A stretch of DNA of 64,000 nt from REEB95 sp963762425 (GCA_963762425.1 CAVXKY010000004.1:248001-312000); one strand, 5' to 3'; positions 12,501 to 20,715 are shown, counted from the first letter of the stretch. Notes: generated by a model not told the origin, from the sequence alone. Translations and numbers: made by a program.

Positions 12501-12975
12501 CCGCCGGCCGCGCCGTGATGATGGCTCCGACCCGCCCCTGGCTGATCATGCCGCTCGATTGCGCTCCCGTCGCCACGTCCGCGAACAGCAGCTGCACGTC
12601 GCGCGCGCGCGCCTCGCGCCCGTTGATGCGGAAATCCGAGCCGACGCCGCGTTCGATGCGCCGCCCGATCTGGATTTCCTCGAACTCGCCATAGGGCTGC
12701 GGCGCGTCGTGCCTCGTGTTGTCGAGATGGAGCAGCACCTCGGCGACGTTGCGCGCGGGACGCGACGAGGTGCCGGCGAAGATGACATCGTCCATCTCGC
12801 CGCCGCGCAGGCGCTTGGCCGAGGTCTCGCCCATCACCCAACGCAGCGCCTCGACCAGGTTCGATTTGCCGCAGCCATTGGGGCCGACGATTCCGGTCAG
12901 CCCGGCCTCGATCACGAGCTCGGTCGGATCGACGAAGGACTTGAAGCCGTGGAGACGGAGTTTGGAAAAATGCAC
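9508..12975 (-). CDS. smc: Chromosome segregation protein SMC
   Basis: About 1155 residues, full length for bacterial SMC, the ATPase that compacts and aligns newly replicated chromosome arms. The N-terminal head begins VHFSKLRLHGFKSFVDPTE with Walker A GPNGCGKSN at residues 31-39. Two long coiled-coil arms flank a hinge near residues 470-600 (WPPIIDALQVAHGYEAALGA...). The C-terminal head has the signature LSLLSGGEQALTALAL and Walker B ICVLDEVDAPLDDANVDRF. The GTG at 12975 is chosen because the family starts at this residue; the upstream frame is unrelated Pro/Ser-rich sequence overlapping dsbA. The start is 17 bases after the dsbA stop. Confidence 0.96.
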   Translation of the reverse strand: MHFSKLRLHGFKSFVDPTELVIEAGLTGIVGPNGCGKSNLVEALRWVMGETSAKRLRGGEMDDVIFAGTSSRPARNVAEVLLHLDNTRHDAPQPYGEFEEIQIGRRIERGVGSDFRINGREARARDVQLLFADVATGAQSSGMISQGRVGAIITARPADRRGLLEEAAGISGLHSRRHEAELRLKGAETNLARLDDVLQTLETQLEGLKKQARQAARYRRLSDHIRRAEAAVQHLRYVAASAELTAAEERLRAAERVVAERTTAASAAERNREAVSALLPALRQAEAVAAAELQRLTLARQGLEEEERRLTASRLAAEARLEQLAADLKREDELAGDAKTALARLEEERDSLRAAQEQEQAVQLRAAEELARVTGEVASLDAELTQLTERVASDEARRTALGGRVNESSERLLRLKEREGDLARQRAALEAEAAASAVSPEIASALRAAEDAADQSREAVAAAEQALAEARASENQARAPLEQAEMRRAKLRAEGEALEKMLAGPAEGRWPPIIDALQVAHGYEAALGAALGEDLTAPVDETAPSYWFALADYTDAPGLPGGVAPLANFVTAPAALARRLHQIGVVESSADGQRLQSELRPGQRLVSRDGGLWRWDGFRRMPGAPDAPTQRLEQRHRFAAIERELSGAEAEAAMHRNLLDEAQRQTRDRAEGDRAARQAAREAMDELANARAQEAEKSLAAAAVVSRRAAHEEAAQRLRLDLAETETEIETCRAELAKLPDPALAREAAQAMRGTLSERRAVQQAQQGEHDRLLREAETRTQRLAAIGVEFGSWSQRADAAARQRQTLETRRNELLAEIEALVKRPAEIAHEREQLAEIIERSTIKRNQTADDLAAGETNLAEADKAARAAETLAGEAREARVRAEGQRDQAVAARDNVAQAIAEKLQIKPEETLAAAEIDADEELPDMASATARLDRLVRERDNMGPVNLVAEAEAEEVEEKLTSLKREREDLTGAIARLRQGIAALNREGRERLLAAFAKVNEHFSQLFVRLFGGGRAHLTLDQGDEQDPLEAGLEIMASPPGKKLQSLSLLSGGEQALTALALLFAVFLTNPAPICVLDEVDAPLDDANVDRFCRLVAEIAESAETRFLVITHHRLTMARVDRLYGVTMGEQGISQLVSVDLQRVEELRQTA

Positions 12976-12991
12976 GGGTGCCGCGCTTCGC

Positions 12992-13685
12992 CTAGCTGCG
13001 CGACATGAGAGCGCCGAACCACTGCCGGACCCGGTCGAGTATTCTCCGATCCGCGGCGGCGGTGGCGACGCCGGTGGCGCCGGCATTGGGGTCGCCGGCG
13101 AGATATTTGACGAAATCCGGATAGGCCAGATCGCCCACCACTTTCTTGCCGTTGACGAAGAAAGTGGGCGTCGAATTCGATTTCGTAGCGGTTCTTCGCG
13201 TCGAACTCCGCGGCCATGACGGCGTCGCTCATTTTCTGATCGCCGGTGCAGGCGTCGAAATCATGCTGGCTCATGCCGGCGATCTTGGCCAATTTCGCCA
13301 GCGCCGCCTTGTAATCGCCGGAAGTGGCCCAGTCGCGCTGGTTCGCGAACACCGCGTCGATGAAGCCGGGATAGCGCTGGGGCGGCAGGCAGCGCGCCAC
13401 CACCGCCGCGAACAAAGCCTCCTGGTCGAGCGGAAAGTCGCGATAGACCAGCTTGGCCTTGCCGGTGTCGATCCAGTTCTTCTTGACCAAGGGCAAGGTC
13501 TCCTGGTCGAAGACGGCGCAATGCGGGCAGGTGAGCGAGAAGAATTCGAAGATGACGATGGGCGCGTCGGCCTTGCCCAGCACCCGGTCGTCGGGCTGGA
13601 TTTGCGGCACATCGGCGGCCCGGGCCGGGCCGAAAGCGAGCGCGGTCCAAGCCAAGGCGGCGGCGATCAACCAGATTTTGCGCAT
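12992..13685 (-). CDS. DsbA-family thiol:disulfide oxidoreductase, one frame break
   Basis: Signal peptide (residues 1-23, ending GPARA) and a thioredoxin fold with the redox motif CPHC at residues 53-56 (FEFFSLTCPHCAVFD). The frame breaks near 13172: after NRYEI one extra base must be skipped to give NSTPTFFVNGKKVVGD..., which contains the conserved cis-Pro loop (STPTFF). The restored protein ends at 12992 with WFGALMSRS, 17 bases from smc. Homologues in alphaproteobacteria occupy this same place between DUF721 and smc. It acts in the periplasm on cysteine pairs. Confidence 0.87.
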
Positions 13686-13715
13686 GCGATACTCTATCCG
13701 TTTTAGGTTGGGGGG

Positions 13716-13744
13716 ATGCTAGGGCGAGACTTCCGGCAATTCAA
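13716..13744 (-). promoter_or_regulatory. Putative sigma70-type promoter for dsbA-smc
   Basis: On the minus strand TTGAAT (13744-13739), 17-base spacer, TAGCAT (13721-13716), ending 31 bases upstream of the dsbA start. Match to consensus is moderate. Confidence 0.4.
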
Positions 13745-13768
13745 GCGGAGCGCCGGGCAAGTCGCCGC

Positions 13769-14275
13769 TCAGGATTTGCCCGAACCGATCACCGCTTCGC
13801 CCAGGCGCCGCAACGCGTCGCGCAAGCCGGGGTCCTCGATGCCGGCGAGGCGGCGGTCGAGCGCCCGGCGCTCGTTCTCGGCAAGTTCGCGCGGCGCGGG
13901 CTTGGCCGCCGGGCCGCGCGGCAGCGGCCCCTGCACCAGCGCGAGCCGCGCCACCGCGCGATAGCCGAAAAAGGCGTTGATGCGCTCGAGCAGCTGCGGC
14001 TCCCGGTGCTGCGCCTCGAGCGCGAAACCGGGCTCGACCCGGAGCCGCAAGGTGCCGTCGCGCCGGCCGCCGCGCGCGAAGGAAATCCGCTCCGGCGCCA
14101 TGTGCCGCGCCAGTTCCTCGCCCATCACGGCCGGCCATTGGGCGATGAGCTGGGCCTCGGAAAAGCCGCGTTTGCCCAGCACCGGGGCCGCGACGCGCGG
14201 CAGCGTCGCGGCCAGCGCGCGCATGCCGCCATAGCGCTTGGTTACCGGCCCGTCTTTCACCGGCCTATCGTTCAT
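13769..14275 (-). CDS. DUF721 / DciA-like protein
   Basis: A 168-residue protein with the DUF721 core: VLGKRGFSEAQLIAQWPAVMG near residues 33-53, then a basic beta region with LRLRVEPGFALEAQHREPQLLERIN. Members of this family include DciA, the helicase loader for DnaB in bacteria that lack DnaC. In alphaproteobacteria the gene lies between mutY and a DsbA protein, as here. A role in loading the replicative helicase is plausible from the family but not shown by this sequence. Confidence 0.78.
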   Translation of the reverse strand: MNDRPVKDGPVTKRYGGMRALAATLPRVAAPVLGKRGFSEAQLIAQWPAVMGEELARHMAPERISFARGGRRDGTLRLRVEPGFALEAQHREPQLLERINAFFGYRAVARLALVQGPLPRGPAAKPAPRELAENERRALDRRLAGIEDPGLRDALRRLGEAVIGSGKS

Positions 14276-14325
14276 GGGCGGCCGCCTCCTGGCCCCGCGG
14301 CTGGGTGTTTGGCATAGGATAGGCC

Positions 14326-15434
14326 GTGGCCAAGCCCCCGTCGATTCCCACTTCGCGCCCCGGAGCCGCCAAACTGCCGGCGCTGCTGCTCGCCTGGTAC
14401 GACCGCCACCGCCGCGACCTGCCCTGGCGCGCCAAGGCGGCCGAGACGCCGGACCCCTACCGCGTCTGGCTGTCCGAGATCATGTTGCAGCAGACCACCG
14501 TTGCAACGGTTGGTCCTTATTTCGCGCGGTTCCTCGAACGCTGGCCCGATGTGCATTCCCTGGCGCGGGCGTCCTTGGACGACGTGCTCCATGCCTGGCA
14601 GGGGCTGGGTTATTACGCGCGGGCGCGCAATCTCCATGCCTGCGCCCGCGAATTGGCCGCGCGTTTGGGCGGACGTTTCCCCGAGGACGAAGGGAATCTC
14701 CGCGCTCTCCCCGGCATCGGCGCCTATACCGCGGCGGCCATAGCCGCCATCGCCTTCGATCGCCCGGCCTCGGCGCTCGACGGCAATGGCGAGCGCGTCA
14801 TCGCCCGGCTTTATGCGGTGAAAACGCCGCTGCCCGCCGCCAAGCCCGAATTGCGCCGCCTGGCCGCGCGTCTGGTTCCGGCATCCCGGCCGGGCGACTA
14901 CGCCCAGGCGCTGATGGATCTGGGCGCGGCGATCTGCACGCCGGTCAAACCCAAATGCGCGCTCTGCCCCTGGCGGGGTTCCTGCCGGGCGCGCATCGCC
15001 GGCATCGCCGCAAGCCTGCCGGCCCGGGCGGCGAAGAAACCCAAGCCCCGGCGGTTTGGCGTGGCCTTCTGGGCGGTCCGGCCCGACGGCGCAGTGTGGC
15101 TGCGCCGCCGGCCGGAGCAGGGCCTGCTCGGCGGCATGATGGAAGTGCCTTCGACCTCCTGGCGATCGCGCCCCTGGGCCGAGAAAGAGGCGGTCAAATC
15201 CGCGCCCTGCCGCGCGCGCTGGATGCTTCTGCCGGGCACGGTGCGGCACGGCTTCACGCATTTTGACTTGGAACTCTCGATCCTGGCGGCCGTGGTGAAG
15301 GGCCGCGCCAAGCCCGGCGGTCCCGGACGAATGGCCTATGGGTTTCGCCCGGCCGGATCAAGGATCAGGCGCTCCCGAGCTTGATGAAGAAGGTGATCGC
15401 GCATGCCCGCAATAGCGGGCTGCCGAAACTCTAG
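14326..15434 (+). CDS. mutY: Adenine DNA glycosylase MutY, frame break near the C-terminus
   Basis: Removes adenine mispaired with 8-oxoguanine. The catalytic domain carries LSEIMLQQTTVATV near residue 50, the helix-hairpin-helix LPGIGAYTAAAIAAIAF near 127, and the catalytic Asp in ALDGNGERV. The 4Fe-4S cluster is C-x6-C-x2-C-x5-C (CTPVKPKCALCPWRGSC, near residue 205). The C-terminal Nudix-like domain recognises the 8-oxoG strand. A one-base loss between 15290 and 15335 breaks the frame. The restored tail WVSPGRIKDQALPSLMKKV ends at the TAG 15432-15434. The start is GTG at 14326, divergent from DUF721. Confidence 0.92.
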
Positions 15435-15808
15435 GAGCGCTTGGCGGTCACGTGCCGGACGCAGGCGACGCCGATGCTCGGGAACCTCGATTCCAGCGTG
15501 CCGGTGAAGTCGCCGCCCGAGATTGTCCCGGTGAGGGTGCTTTCGCCGCCGGTTCGACGGGTTGTTGTAGGTGGCCTTGAGGCTGCCATCGGCGGCGACA
15601 CTGCCCTGGATTCCTGATCGACCCGGCGGCGAGACCGATGACGCCGGAGATCGCGTTGTTGGAAATCAGCATCTTGACCGAACCGCTCATGCAATGGGCT
15701 CCGGTGCCCTGGACCGCGCCGCTCCAATTGCCGTCATAGGGGCCGGCGGCGAGGGATGCGCCGGAAATCAGGAACAGTCCCAAGGCCAAGACCGCAAGCT
15801 AGCCGCAT
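15431..15808 (-). pseudogene. Small secreted protein with several frame breaks
   Basis: Three reading frames must be joined to recover one coherent product: a signal peptide (LALGLFLISGASLAAG), then YDGNWSGAVQGTGAHCMSG, then SVAADGSLKATYNNPSN after a break near 15608, then GESTLTGTISGGDFTGTLE after a break near 15550. It ends VACVRHVTAKRS at 15431. The start at 15808 (ATG) also needs a shift near 15800. The G.W.G and G.G.F.G.L repeats suggest a periplasmic beta protein of unknown role. It overlaps the mutY stop on the other strand. It may be a true pseudogene or carry clustered sequencing errors. Confidence 0.5.
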
Positions 15809-15811
15809 GGT

Positions 15812-16908
15812 TCACCCCGTTTCGGCGCGGAATTTCTGCCGCAGCACGTCGATCGAAACCAGTTTACCGCCGAAATCGACATGCCAGAAGGCCCAGCCGT
15901 TGCAGGCCGGCGCGCCTTGCAGCTCGGCGCCCACCTGGTGGATCGAGCCCTTGGTCTCGGCCGAGATCACGCTGCCGTCGGCGCGCACCTTGGCGGTCCA
16001 GCGGCGCGAGGCGTCGCACAGCACCACGCCCGGCTTCAACAATCCGGCCTCGACCAGCGCGCCGAAGGGTATGCGCTTTTCCTGGCGCTTTTCCTGGGAT
16101 GCCGCGAAATCCTCGGGCGCGGCCGGCTCGACCGCTTCGATCCGCGCGCGCGCGATCTTGGCGTATTCCTTCTCGCGCTCGATGCCGATGAAGCGGCGGC
16201 CCAGGCGCTTGGCCACCGCGCCGGTGGTGCCGGTGCCCAGGAACGGGTCGAGCACCAGATCGCCCGGCTTGGTCGCGGCCAGCAGCACGCGGTGCAGCAG
16301 CGCCTCGGGCTTCTGCGTCGGGTGCGCCTTCTTGCCGTCTTCCCGCTTCACCCGTTCCGCCCGGTGCAGAGCGGAAACAGCCAGTCGCTGCGCATCTGCA
16401 CGTCGTCGTTGAGCGATTTCATCGCCTGGTAGTTGAAGGTGTATTTGCTCGTCCGCGACTTGGCGCACCACAGCAGCGTCTCATGCGCGTTGGTGAAGCG
16501 CCGGCCGCGGAAATTCGGCATCGGGTTGCTCTTGCGCCAGACGATGTCGTTGAGAATCCAGTATCCCAAATCCTGGAGGATCGCGCCCAGGCGGTAGATG
16601 TTGTGATAGGAGCCGATGACCCAAAGCGTGCCGTCGGGCTTCAGCAGCCGCCGCGCGCCTTCGAGCCAGGCGCGGCTGAAGCGGTCGTAAGCGCCGAAAT
16701 CGGCGAATTTGTCCCAATCGTCGTCGACCGCGTCGACCCGGCTGTGGTCGGGGCGGTGCAGATCGCCGTTCAGTTGCAGGTTATAGGGCGGGTCGGCGAA
16801 GACCAGATCGACCGCGCCCTCGGGCAGCCGCGCCATGGTGGCGATGCAGTCGCCGGTGAGCACCTCGCCCAACAGCCCGTCCGCCGCTTCCCCCGAATCC
16901 CGCATCAC
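15812..16908 (-). CDS. ccrM: CcrM-type GANTC adenine-N6 DNA methyltransferase, one frame break
   Basis: About 365 residues of a beta-class N6-adenine methyltransferase. The catalytic motif DPPYNLQL is near residue 39, the target-recognition region follows, and the AdoMet motif DPFLGTGTTGAVA comes later. The C-terminal extension (FGALVEAGLLKPGVVL, SIHQVGAELQG, GWAFWHVD) is characteristic of CcrM, which methylates GANTC and couples gene expression to replication in alphaproteobacteria. The frame breaks near 16356 between FPLCTG and ERVKREDGKKAHPTQKPE, where one base appears to be missing. rnhB lies 109 bases upstream on the same strand, and six GANTC sites sit around the start. Confidence 0.9.
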
Positions 16909-17038
16909 TCCCCGCCTCGGCGCGCAATCCCCACGCCGGCCCGAATCGCTTGGCCCGAATCGCGGAGTTATGCGCCCGCGCGACTCGGGAGGTCAATAGC
17001 TTTGTGGATTCAGATGGTTAAGCGGTTTTCCTGGAGTC
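16895..17038. promoter_or_regulatory. GANTC cluster at the ccrM promoter region
   Basis: Six GANTC sites lie in 144 bases: 16895 (GAATC), 16943 (GAATC), 16957 (GAATC), 16982 (GACTC), 17007 (GATTC) and 17034 (GAGTC). About one per 300 bases is expected at this base composition. The last four are spaced 25, 25 and 27 bases apart. A TTAACC half-site (minus strand, 17021-17016) of the kind bound by CtrA is also present. Known precedent: Caulobacter ccrM is repressed by methylation of GANTC sites in its own promoter. The same control here is inferred. Confidence 0.55.
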
Positions 17039-17641
17039 AAAACCGAGAATAAGCTGGACCGGCGCGAAGGAGCGGCGGTGATGCGGGGTCAGGCCCAGCG
17101 CCGCCAAGGCTTCGCGGTGCTCCGCCGTGGGGTAGCCCATATTGTGCTCCCAGCCATAGCCCGGATAGCGCAGGGCCAAGGCCCGCATCAGTCTGTCGCG
17201 CGTCACCTTGGCGATGATCGAGGCGGCGGCGATGGAAAGCGACAGCCCGTCGCCACCCACCACCGCCCGCGTCGCACAAGGGAGATCGGGGGTGCGGTTG
17301 CCGTCGATCAGCGCCGATAGCGGGCATTGCGGCAAGGCCGCGAAGGCGCGGCGCATGGCGAGGAGCGAGGCCTGGAGGATGTTGACGCGGTCGATTTCGG
17401 CGACGCTGGCGGCGCCCACGCCGATCGCGGCATTGCCCCACAGCAGCGCCGCCAATTCCTCGCGCGTCTCGGGCGAAAGCTTCTTGGAATCGTCGATGCC
17501 CCGGCGCAAGAGTCGCGGCAGCAGCCGCCGGTCGAGCACCACCGCCGCCGCCACCACCGGCCCGGCCAAGGGTCCGCGTCCGGCCTCGTCGATGCCGCAG
17601 ACCGGCCCCTGGCAGGCGCGCTCGAAGGCGAAATCCGGCAT
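17018..17641 (-). CDS. rnhB: Ribonuclease HII
   Basis: A 207-residue enzyme that removes ribonucleotides from DNA and RNA primers. The active-site motif GIDEAGRGPLAGPVVAAAVV (residues 16-35) supplies Asp18 and Glu19. Further acidic residues lie in ALIDGN and SIIAKVTRDRLM, and the C-terminal GYPTAEHREALAALGLTPHHR is conserved. The ATG at 17641 is chosen because the upstream frame runs into the radical SAM gene. It is neighbour to ccrM, a common pairing in the class. Confidence 0.94.
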   Translation of the reverse strand: MPDFAFERACQGPVCGIDEAGRGPLAGPVVAAAVVLDRRLLPRLLRRGIDDSKKLSPETREELAALLWGNAAIGVGAASVAEIDRVNILQASLLAMRRAFAALPQCPLSALIDGNRTPDLPCATRAVVGGDGLSLSIAAASIIAKVTRDRLMRALALRYPGYGWEHNMGYPTAEHREALAALGLTPHHRRSFAPVQLILGFDSRKTA

Positions 17642-17685
17642 GACGCCAGCAGACACGACAATCTTGAGTTCGTGGCAAGCGCCAA

Positions 17686-18807
17686 TCAGCCGAACAGGCG
17701 GAGCTGTCTTTCCTCGCGCGCCGGCGGCGCGAACCTTGTGGTGTCGAGCCGCCACAGCCGGCCGCGATTGAGGTTGAGCTTCAAGCGCTTTGTCGCCGTT
17801 TCAAAACGGATGCGCAGCATCTCGGCATAGGGGCCGGTGCCGCGCATGCGCGTGCCCCATTGCGGGTCGTAATCCTTGCCGTTGTGGCTCTGGCGCACCA
17901 GCGACATGACATGCTTGGCCTTGGCCGGAACGTGGATTTCGAGCCACTCCTTGAACAGCGGCGCCACTTCGAGCGGCAGCTTCAACATGGTGTAGCCCGC
18001 GCTCTGCGCGCCCGCCGCTACGGCGCGTTCGAGGATGGTTTCGAGCTCGGCGTCGTTCAACGCCGGGATCATCGGCGCCGCCATCACCGCCACCGGAATG
18101 CCGGCCTGGCTCAACGCCGCGATGGTTTCCAAGCGCCTTTCCGGGGTCGCCGCGCGCGGCTCCAAGCTGCGCGCGAGCTGGCGGTCGAGCGTCGTCACCG
18201 ACAGCGCCACCGCGGCCAGGCGCTCCTTCGCCATCTCGGCCAGGATGTCGATGTCGCGCTGGACCAGCGCCGATTTGGTGACGATGGTGACGGGATGCCG
18301 CGTTTCGCGCAGCACCTCGAGGATGCCGCGCATGATCTGGAACTTGCGTTCGGCCGGCTGGTAGGGGTCGGTGTTGGTGCCGAGCGCGATCGGCGCGCAG
18401 ACATAGCCCGGCTTGGCGAGTTCGGCCCTCAAGAGCCGCGCCGCCTCGGGCTTGACCAGGATGCGGCTTTCGAAATCGAGCCCGGGCGACAATCCCAGAT
18501 AGGCGTGGGAAGGCCGCGCGAAGCAATAGATGCAGCCATGCTCGCAGCCGCGATAGGGGTTGATCGAGCGGTCGAAGGGAATGTCGGGGGAATCGTTGCG
18601 CGCGATGATGGTCTTGGTGGCGTCGGTGGTATAGCGCGTCTCGCGCCGCGGCGGCTCCTCGTCGGCCGAGCCCCAGCCGTCGTCATAGGCTTCGCGTTGC
18701 TCCGCCTCGAAGCGGCCTGACAGATTACTCGCCGCACCCCGGCCCTTCTGGGTCAGCGGCCGCACCAGGTTTTGCACGAACTCGGTGTCGTCGGTTTCCA
18801 TAACCAT
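17686..18807 (-). CDS. PA0069-family radical SAM protein
   Basis: A 373-residue radical SAM enzyme with the cluster motif CEHGCIYC (C88, C92, C95), the C-x3-C-x2-C of the superfamily. The SPASM-free SplB-like layout follows: LGTNTDPYQPAE, VTIVTKSALVQRDID, and the C-terminal ARPSHAY/LVRQSHNGKDYDPQWG region. The YRGCEHGCIYCFARP context is typical of the uncharacterised PA0069 family, distantly related to spore photoproduct lyase. The substrate is unknown. The stop is 45 bases upstream of the rnhB start on the same strand. Confidence 0.82.
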   Translation of the reverse strand: MVMETDDTEFVQNLVRPLTQKGRGAASNLSGRFEAEQREAYDDGWGSADEEPPRRETRYTTDATKTIIARNDSPDIPFDRSINPYRGCEHGCIYCFARPSHAYLGLSPGLDFESRILVKPEAARLLRAELAKPGYVCAPIALGTNTDPYQPAERKFQIMRGILEVLRETRHPVTIVTKSALVQRDIDILAEMAKERLAAVALSVTTLDRQLARSLEPRAATPERRLETIAALSQAGIPVAVMAAPMIPALNDAELETILERAVAAGAQSAGYTMLKLPLEVAPLFKEWLEIHVPAKAKHVMSLVRQSHNGKDYDPQWGTRMRGTGPYAEMLRIRFETATKRLKLNLNRGRLWRLDTTRFAPPAREERQLRLFG

Positions 18808-18948
18808 GGTCCGATCATGCGCCGCTTAATCGAACAAATCAAGAACATGGTTTTGACAGGGATTTCAATGGGATTCAGCCGTACGTAAAATGCTTGATAT
18901 ATGAACGTAAATAGTGTACAAGTGGTGGTTTGCAGCCCTGAGGCGCTT

Positions 18949-19890
18949 ATGATTCATCCCTGGATCTCTTGGCGTCGTCTGTCTCCGCGAGGTAGTGCGG
19001 GCTTGGCTTGCGATAAGGATGGCGTGGCGTTGGGGCCGGTCACGCTTGTCGCCAGGCAAGAGGGCCGCTATCGCCCGCGCCCGGACAGGGAACTGGCCGA
19101 GACCTTCACCCTCGCTTACGGCCCGCCTTCCTACGAAACCTTCCTGCATTGGCATGATGGGCTTGCCCGCATCGCCAAGGCGCTCGACGAGGGAAAACCC
19201 GCGCTTGCCGCCATATCCGCCGTTCAGCTGGGCCTGCCCGCGATCGCGCCCGAGCGCATGGAAAAGCTCGCCCGCTCGTCTCTCGCCAAGGACTTCAACC
19301 CCGACGAGCCGCGCGTGCCCGGAGGCGAGGAAGGCGGCGGGGAATGGACCGGCGATGGCGGCGGCGAGGGCGAGAAGGATGAGGACGGAGAAAAGCCGAC
19401 AGGTGAACAAGTCGCGCAGGCGCCGTCGGAGGATGACGAAAAGACCTTGGGCCGGGCGCGGGCGATCTATGGCGAAACCGCTGGATTGAGACCGGCGCTT
19501 TTAAACACGAATGACAGCCCCAATGACTCAGCGAATTGGGACCCAAATTCGGCCGAGGAACTCGAACGCGCCCGCATGTATGTCGGCATCATTTCGGAGC
19601 GCAATCATAACGTCTGGTCCGACGAACCGAGCGATCCCAATAACCCTATTCAGGCACAGGCTTGGAATCTCTCGCTCGATGCGGCAAAAAAGGGAGCCGA
19701 TCCGAGTCAGTTGGATGGTCAAATCCAAAATTTCTTCATGCGACAGGTGGGCATCGGCGACCAAACACCTAGAGGTAAAAGTTGGGAAAACTTGAAGCCT
19801 TACTTCAGCCTCGGACCGTTCTACAGTGTTGGTGGCGGAGACGTTCGACGTGGTCCGGCTGCTTATATCGATTTCTACGGAAAGAAATAA
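18949..19890 (+). CDS. Modular protein with RVPGG-GGEWT linker and possible hydrolase-like C-terminal domain
   Basis: A 313-residue protein that I cannot assign firmly. Residues 1-115 form an alpha-helical module with RYRPRPDRELAETFTLAYG and LARIAKALDEGKPALAAI. Next comes the linker FNPDEPRVPGGEEGGGEWT, then an acidic low-complexity stretch (to about residue 165). The C-terminal 130 residues begin LGRARAIYGETAGLRP and end FYSVGGGDVRRGPAAYIDFYGKK. IYGETAG recalls the start of SleB-type cell-wall hydrolases; this is only a resemblance. The N-terminal module plus linker recurs with varied C-termini in alphaproteobacteria, to my knowledge. There is no signal peptide. Base composition drops towards the 3' end. 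The stop overlaps the next start (TAATG). Confidence 0.5.
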   Translation: MIHPWISWRRLSPRGSAGLACDKDGVALGPVTLVARQEGRYRPRPDRELAETFTLAYGPPSYETFLHWHDGLARIAKALDEGKPALAAISAVQLGLPAIAPERMEKLARSSLAKDFNPDEPRVPGGEEGGGEWTGDGGGEGEKDEDGEKPTGEQVAQAPSEDDEKTLGRARAIYGETAGLRPALLNTNDSPNDSANWDPNSAEELERARMYVGIISERNHNVWSDEPSDPNNPIQAQAWNLSLDAAKKGADPSQLDGQIQNFFMRQVGIGDQTPRGKSWENLKPYFSLGPFYSVGGGDVRRGPAAYIDFYGKK

Positions 19891-20297
19891 TGAGAAGCTA
19901 TCGTCTAGCCCTTGGACTCATTCTTCTCGGCGGCCTGACCGCGACCGCAAGCGCCGATGACGTGGGATGTGCCACCAATCCGCATGTCGTCGATACGTGT
20001 TTCATCGTTCATGGGCGGCTGACATTTTATGCGAATATGCGGCTCTATCTATGGCCGGTCGGCACGCACAGAATGTTAGGGATTGAATATCCGCCCGAGG
20101 TGAACGAAGAAGATTTACCCTTACCGGCGAACATCGAAAAGGCGATTTCTACTCCCACGGACAGCGGCGTAAGCGTTGATGTTTTTGGCGATTTCCGCGT
20201 CTGCCCCTTTACCCGCGATCACCCCGGCAAGCTACGCTACGTATGCATAGATCGCGCATCGCACTTGGTCGTTCGTCCGCCGTCGCAGAATCGATAG
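19890..20297 (+). CDS. Secreted four-cysteine protein, paralogue 1
   Basis: A 135-residue product with a signal peptide (MRSYRLALGLILLGGLTATASA) and a mature part with four cysteines. The pattern is C-x9-C followed by FIVHGRL, then GTHRMLGI, then VFGDFRVCPF and C-x13-C, ending ASHLVV. The same pattern, with identical cysteine spacing, occurs in the next gene, so the two are tandem paralogues. The likely location is the periplasm or outside, with two disulfides. The ATG overlaps the upstream stop by one base, so it is translationally coupled to the modular protein. The function is unknown; an inhibitor or immunity role is a guess from context. Confidence 0.6.
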   Translation: MRSYRLALGLILLGGLTATASADDVGCATNPHVVDTCFIVHGRLTFYANMRLYLWPVGTHRMLGIEYPPEVNEEDLPLPANIEKAISTPTDSGVSVDVFGDFRVCPFTRDHPGKLRYVCIDRASHLVVRPPSQNR

Positions 20298-20307
20298 ATA
20301 AACATTG

Positions 20308-20715
20308 ATGCGGAGAATATTCATTCTGCTTTCGATTATTATGTCTCTATCGGCATTGCCTGAAGCCGTGATCCGCGCAGCAGAACCAGCACCCCCATGC
20401 GTGAAAAGCCCCGAGATTATCGGAGCATGCTTTGTCGTGCATGGCCGCTTGATGTTGACCAATGGAAACCCGAGTGTCCGAATTTGGCGCGTAGGCACCA
20501 AGCGAATGCTCGGCGTTCTGGATGCCGACCGCAACGTTTTCAATGATCTCACCGATTTGCCGTCGGAGCTTCGAAAGCTGTTTCCCGTCAATAATCCTGA
20601 TCGCACCGTGATATTTGGGGATTACACCGTCTGCCCGTTGAGCGTGGAGCGGCCGGGCTGGATGCAGGATGTCTGCATCGCCCACGCCGAGAATCTCGTG
20701 GCGAAGCCGCGATGA
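20308..20715 (+). CDS. Secreted four-cysteine protein, paralogue 2
   Basis: A 135-residue product with a signal peptide (MRRIFILLSIIMSLSALPEAVIRAAE region). The mature part has C-x9-C then FVVHGRLML, then GTKRMLGVL, then VIFGDYTVCPL and C-x13-C, then AENLVAKPR. It aligns throughout with the preceding gene, at perhaps one-third identity by eye. It lies 10 bases downstream of that gene in the same lower-GC cassette. The ATG at 20308 is preceded directly by a TTG that could also start translation. The function is unknown. Confidence 0.6.
   Translation: MRRIFILLSIIMSLSALPEAVIRAAEPAPPCVKSPEIIGACFVVHGRLMLTNGNPSVRIWRVGTKRMLGVLDADRNVFNDLTDLPSELRKLFPVNNPDRTVIFGDYTVCPLSVERPGWMQDVCIAHAENLVAKPR

Noticed and set aside
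9460..13008. Two long plus-strand frames (583 and 591 codons) over smc
   Set aside because: Antisense shadows of smc, with compositionally biased products and no start signals.
18853..18891. TTGACA at 18853 as a promoter for the lower-GC cassette
   Set aside because: The nearest good -10 (TAAAAT at 18886) is 27 bases away, too far; no hexamer at 16-18 bases.
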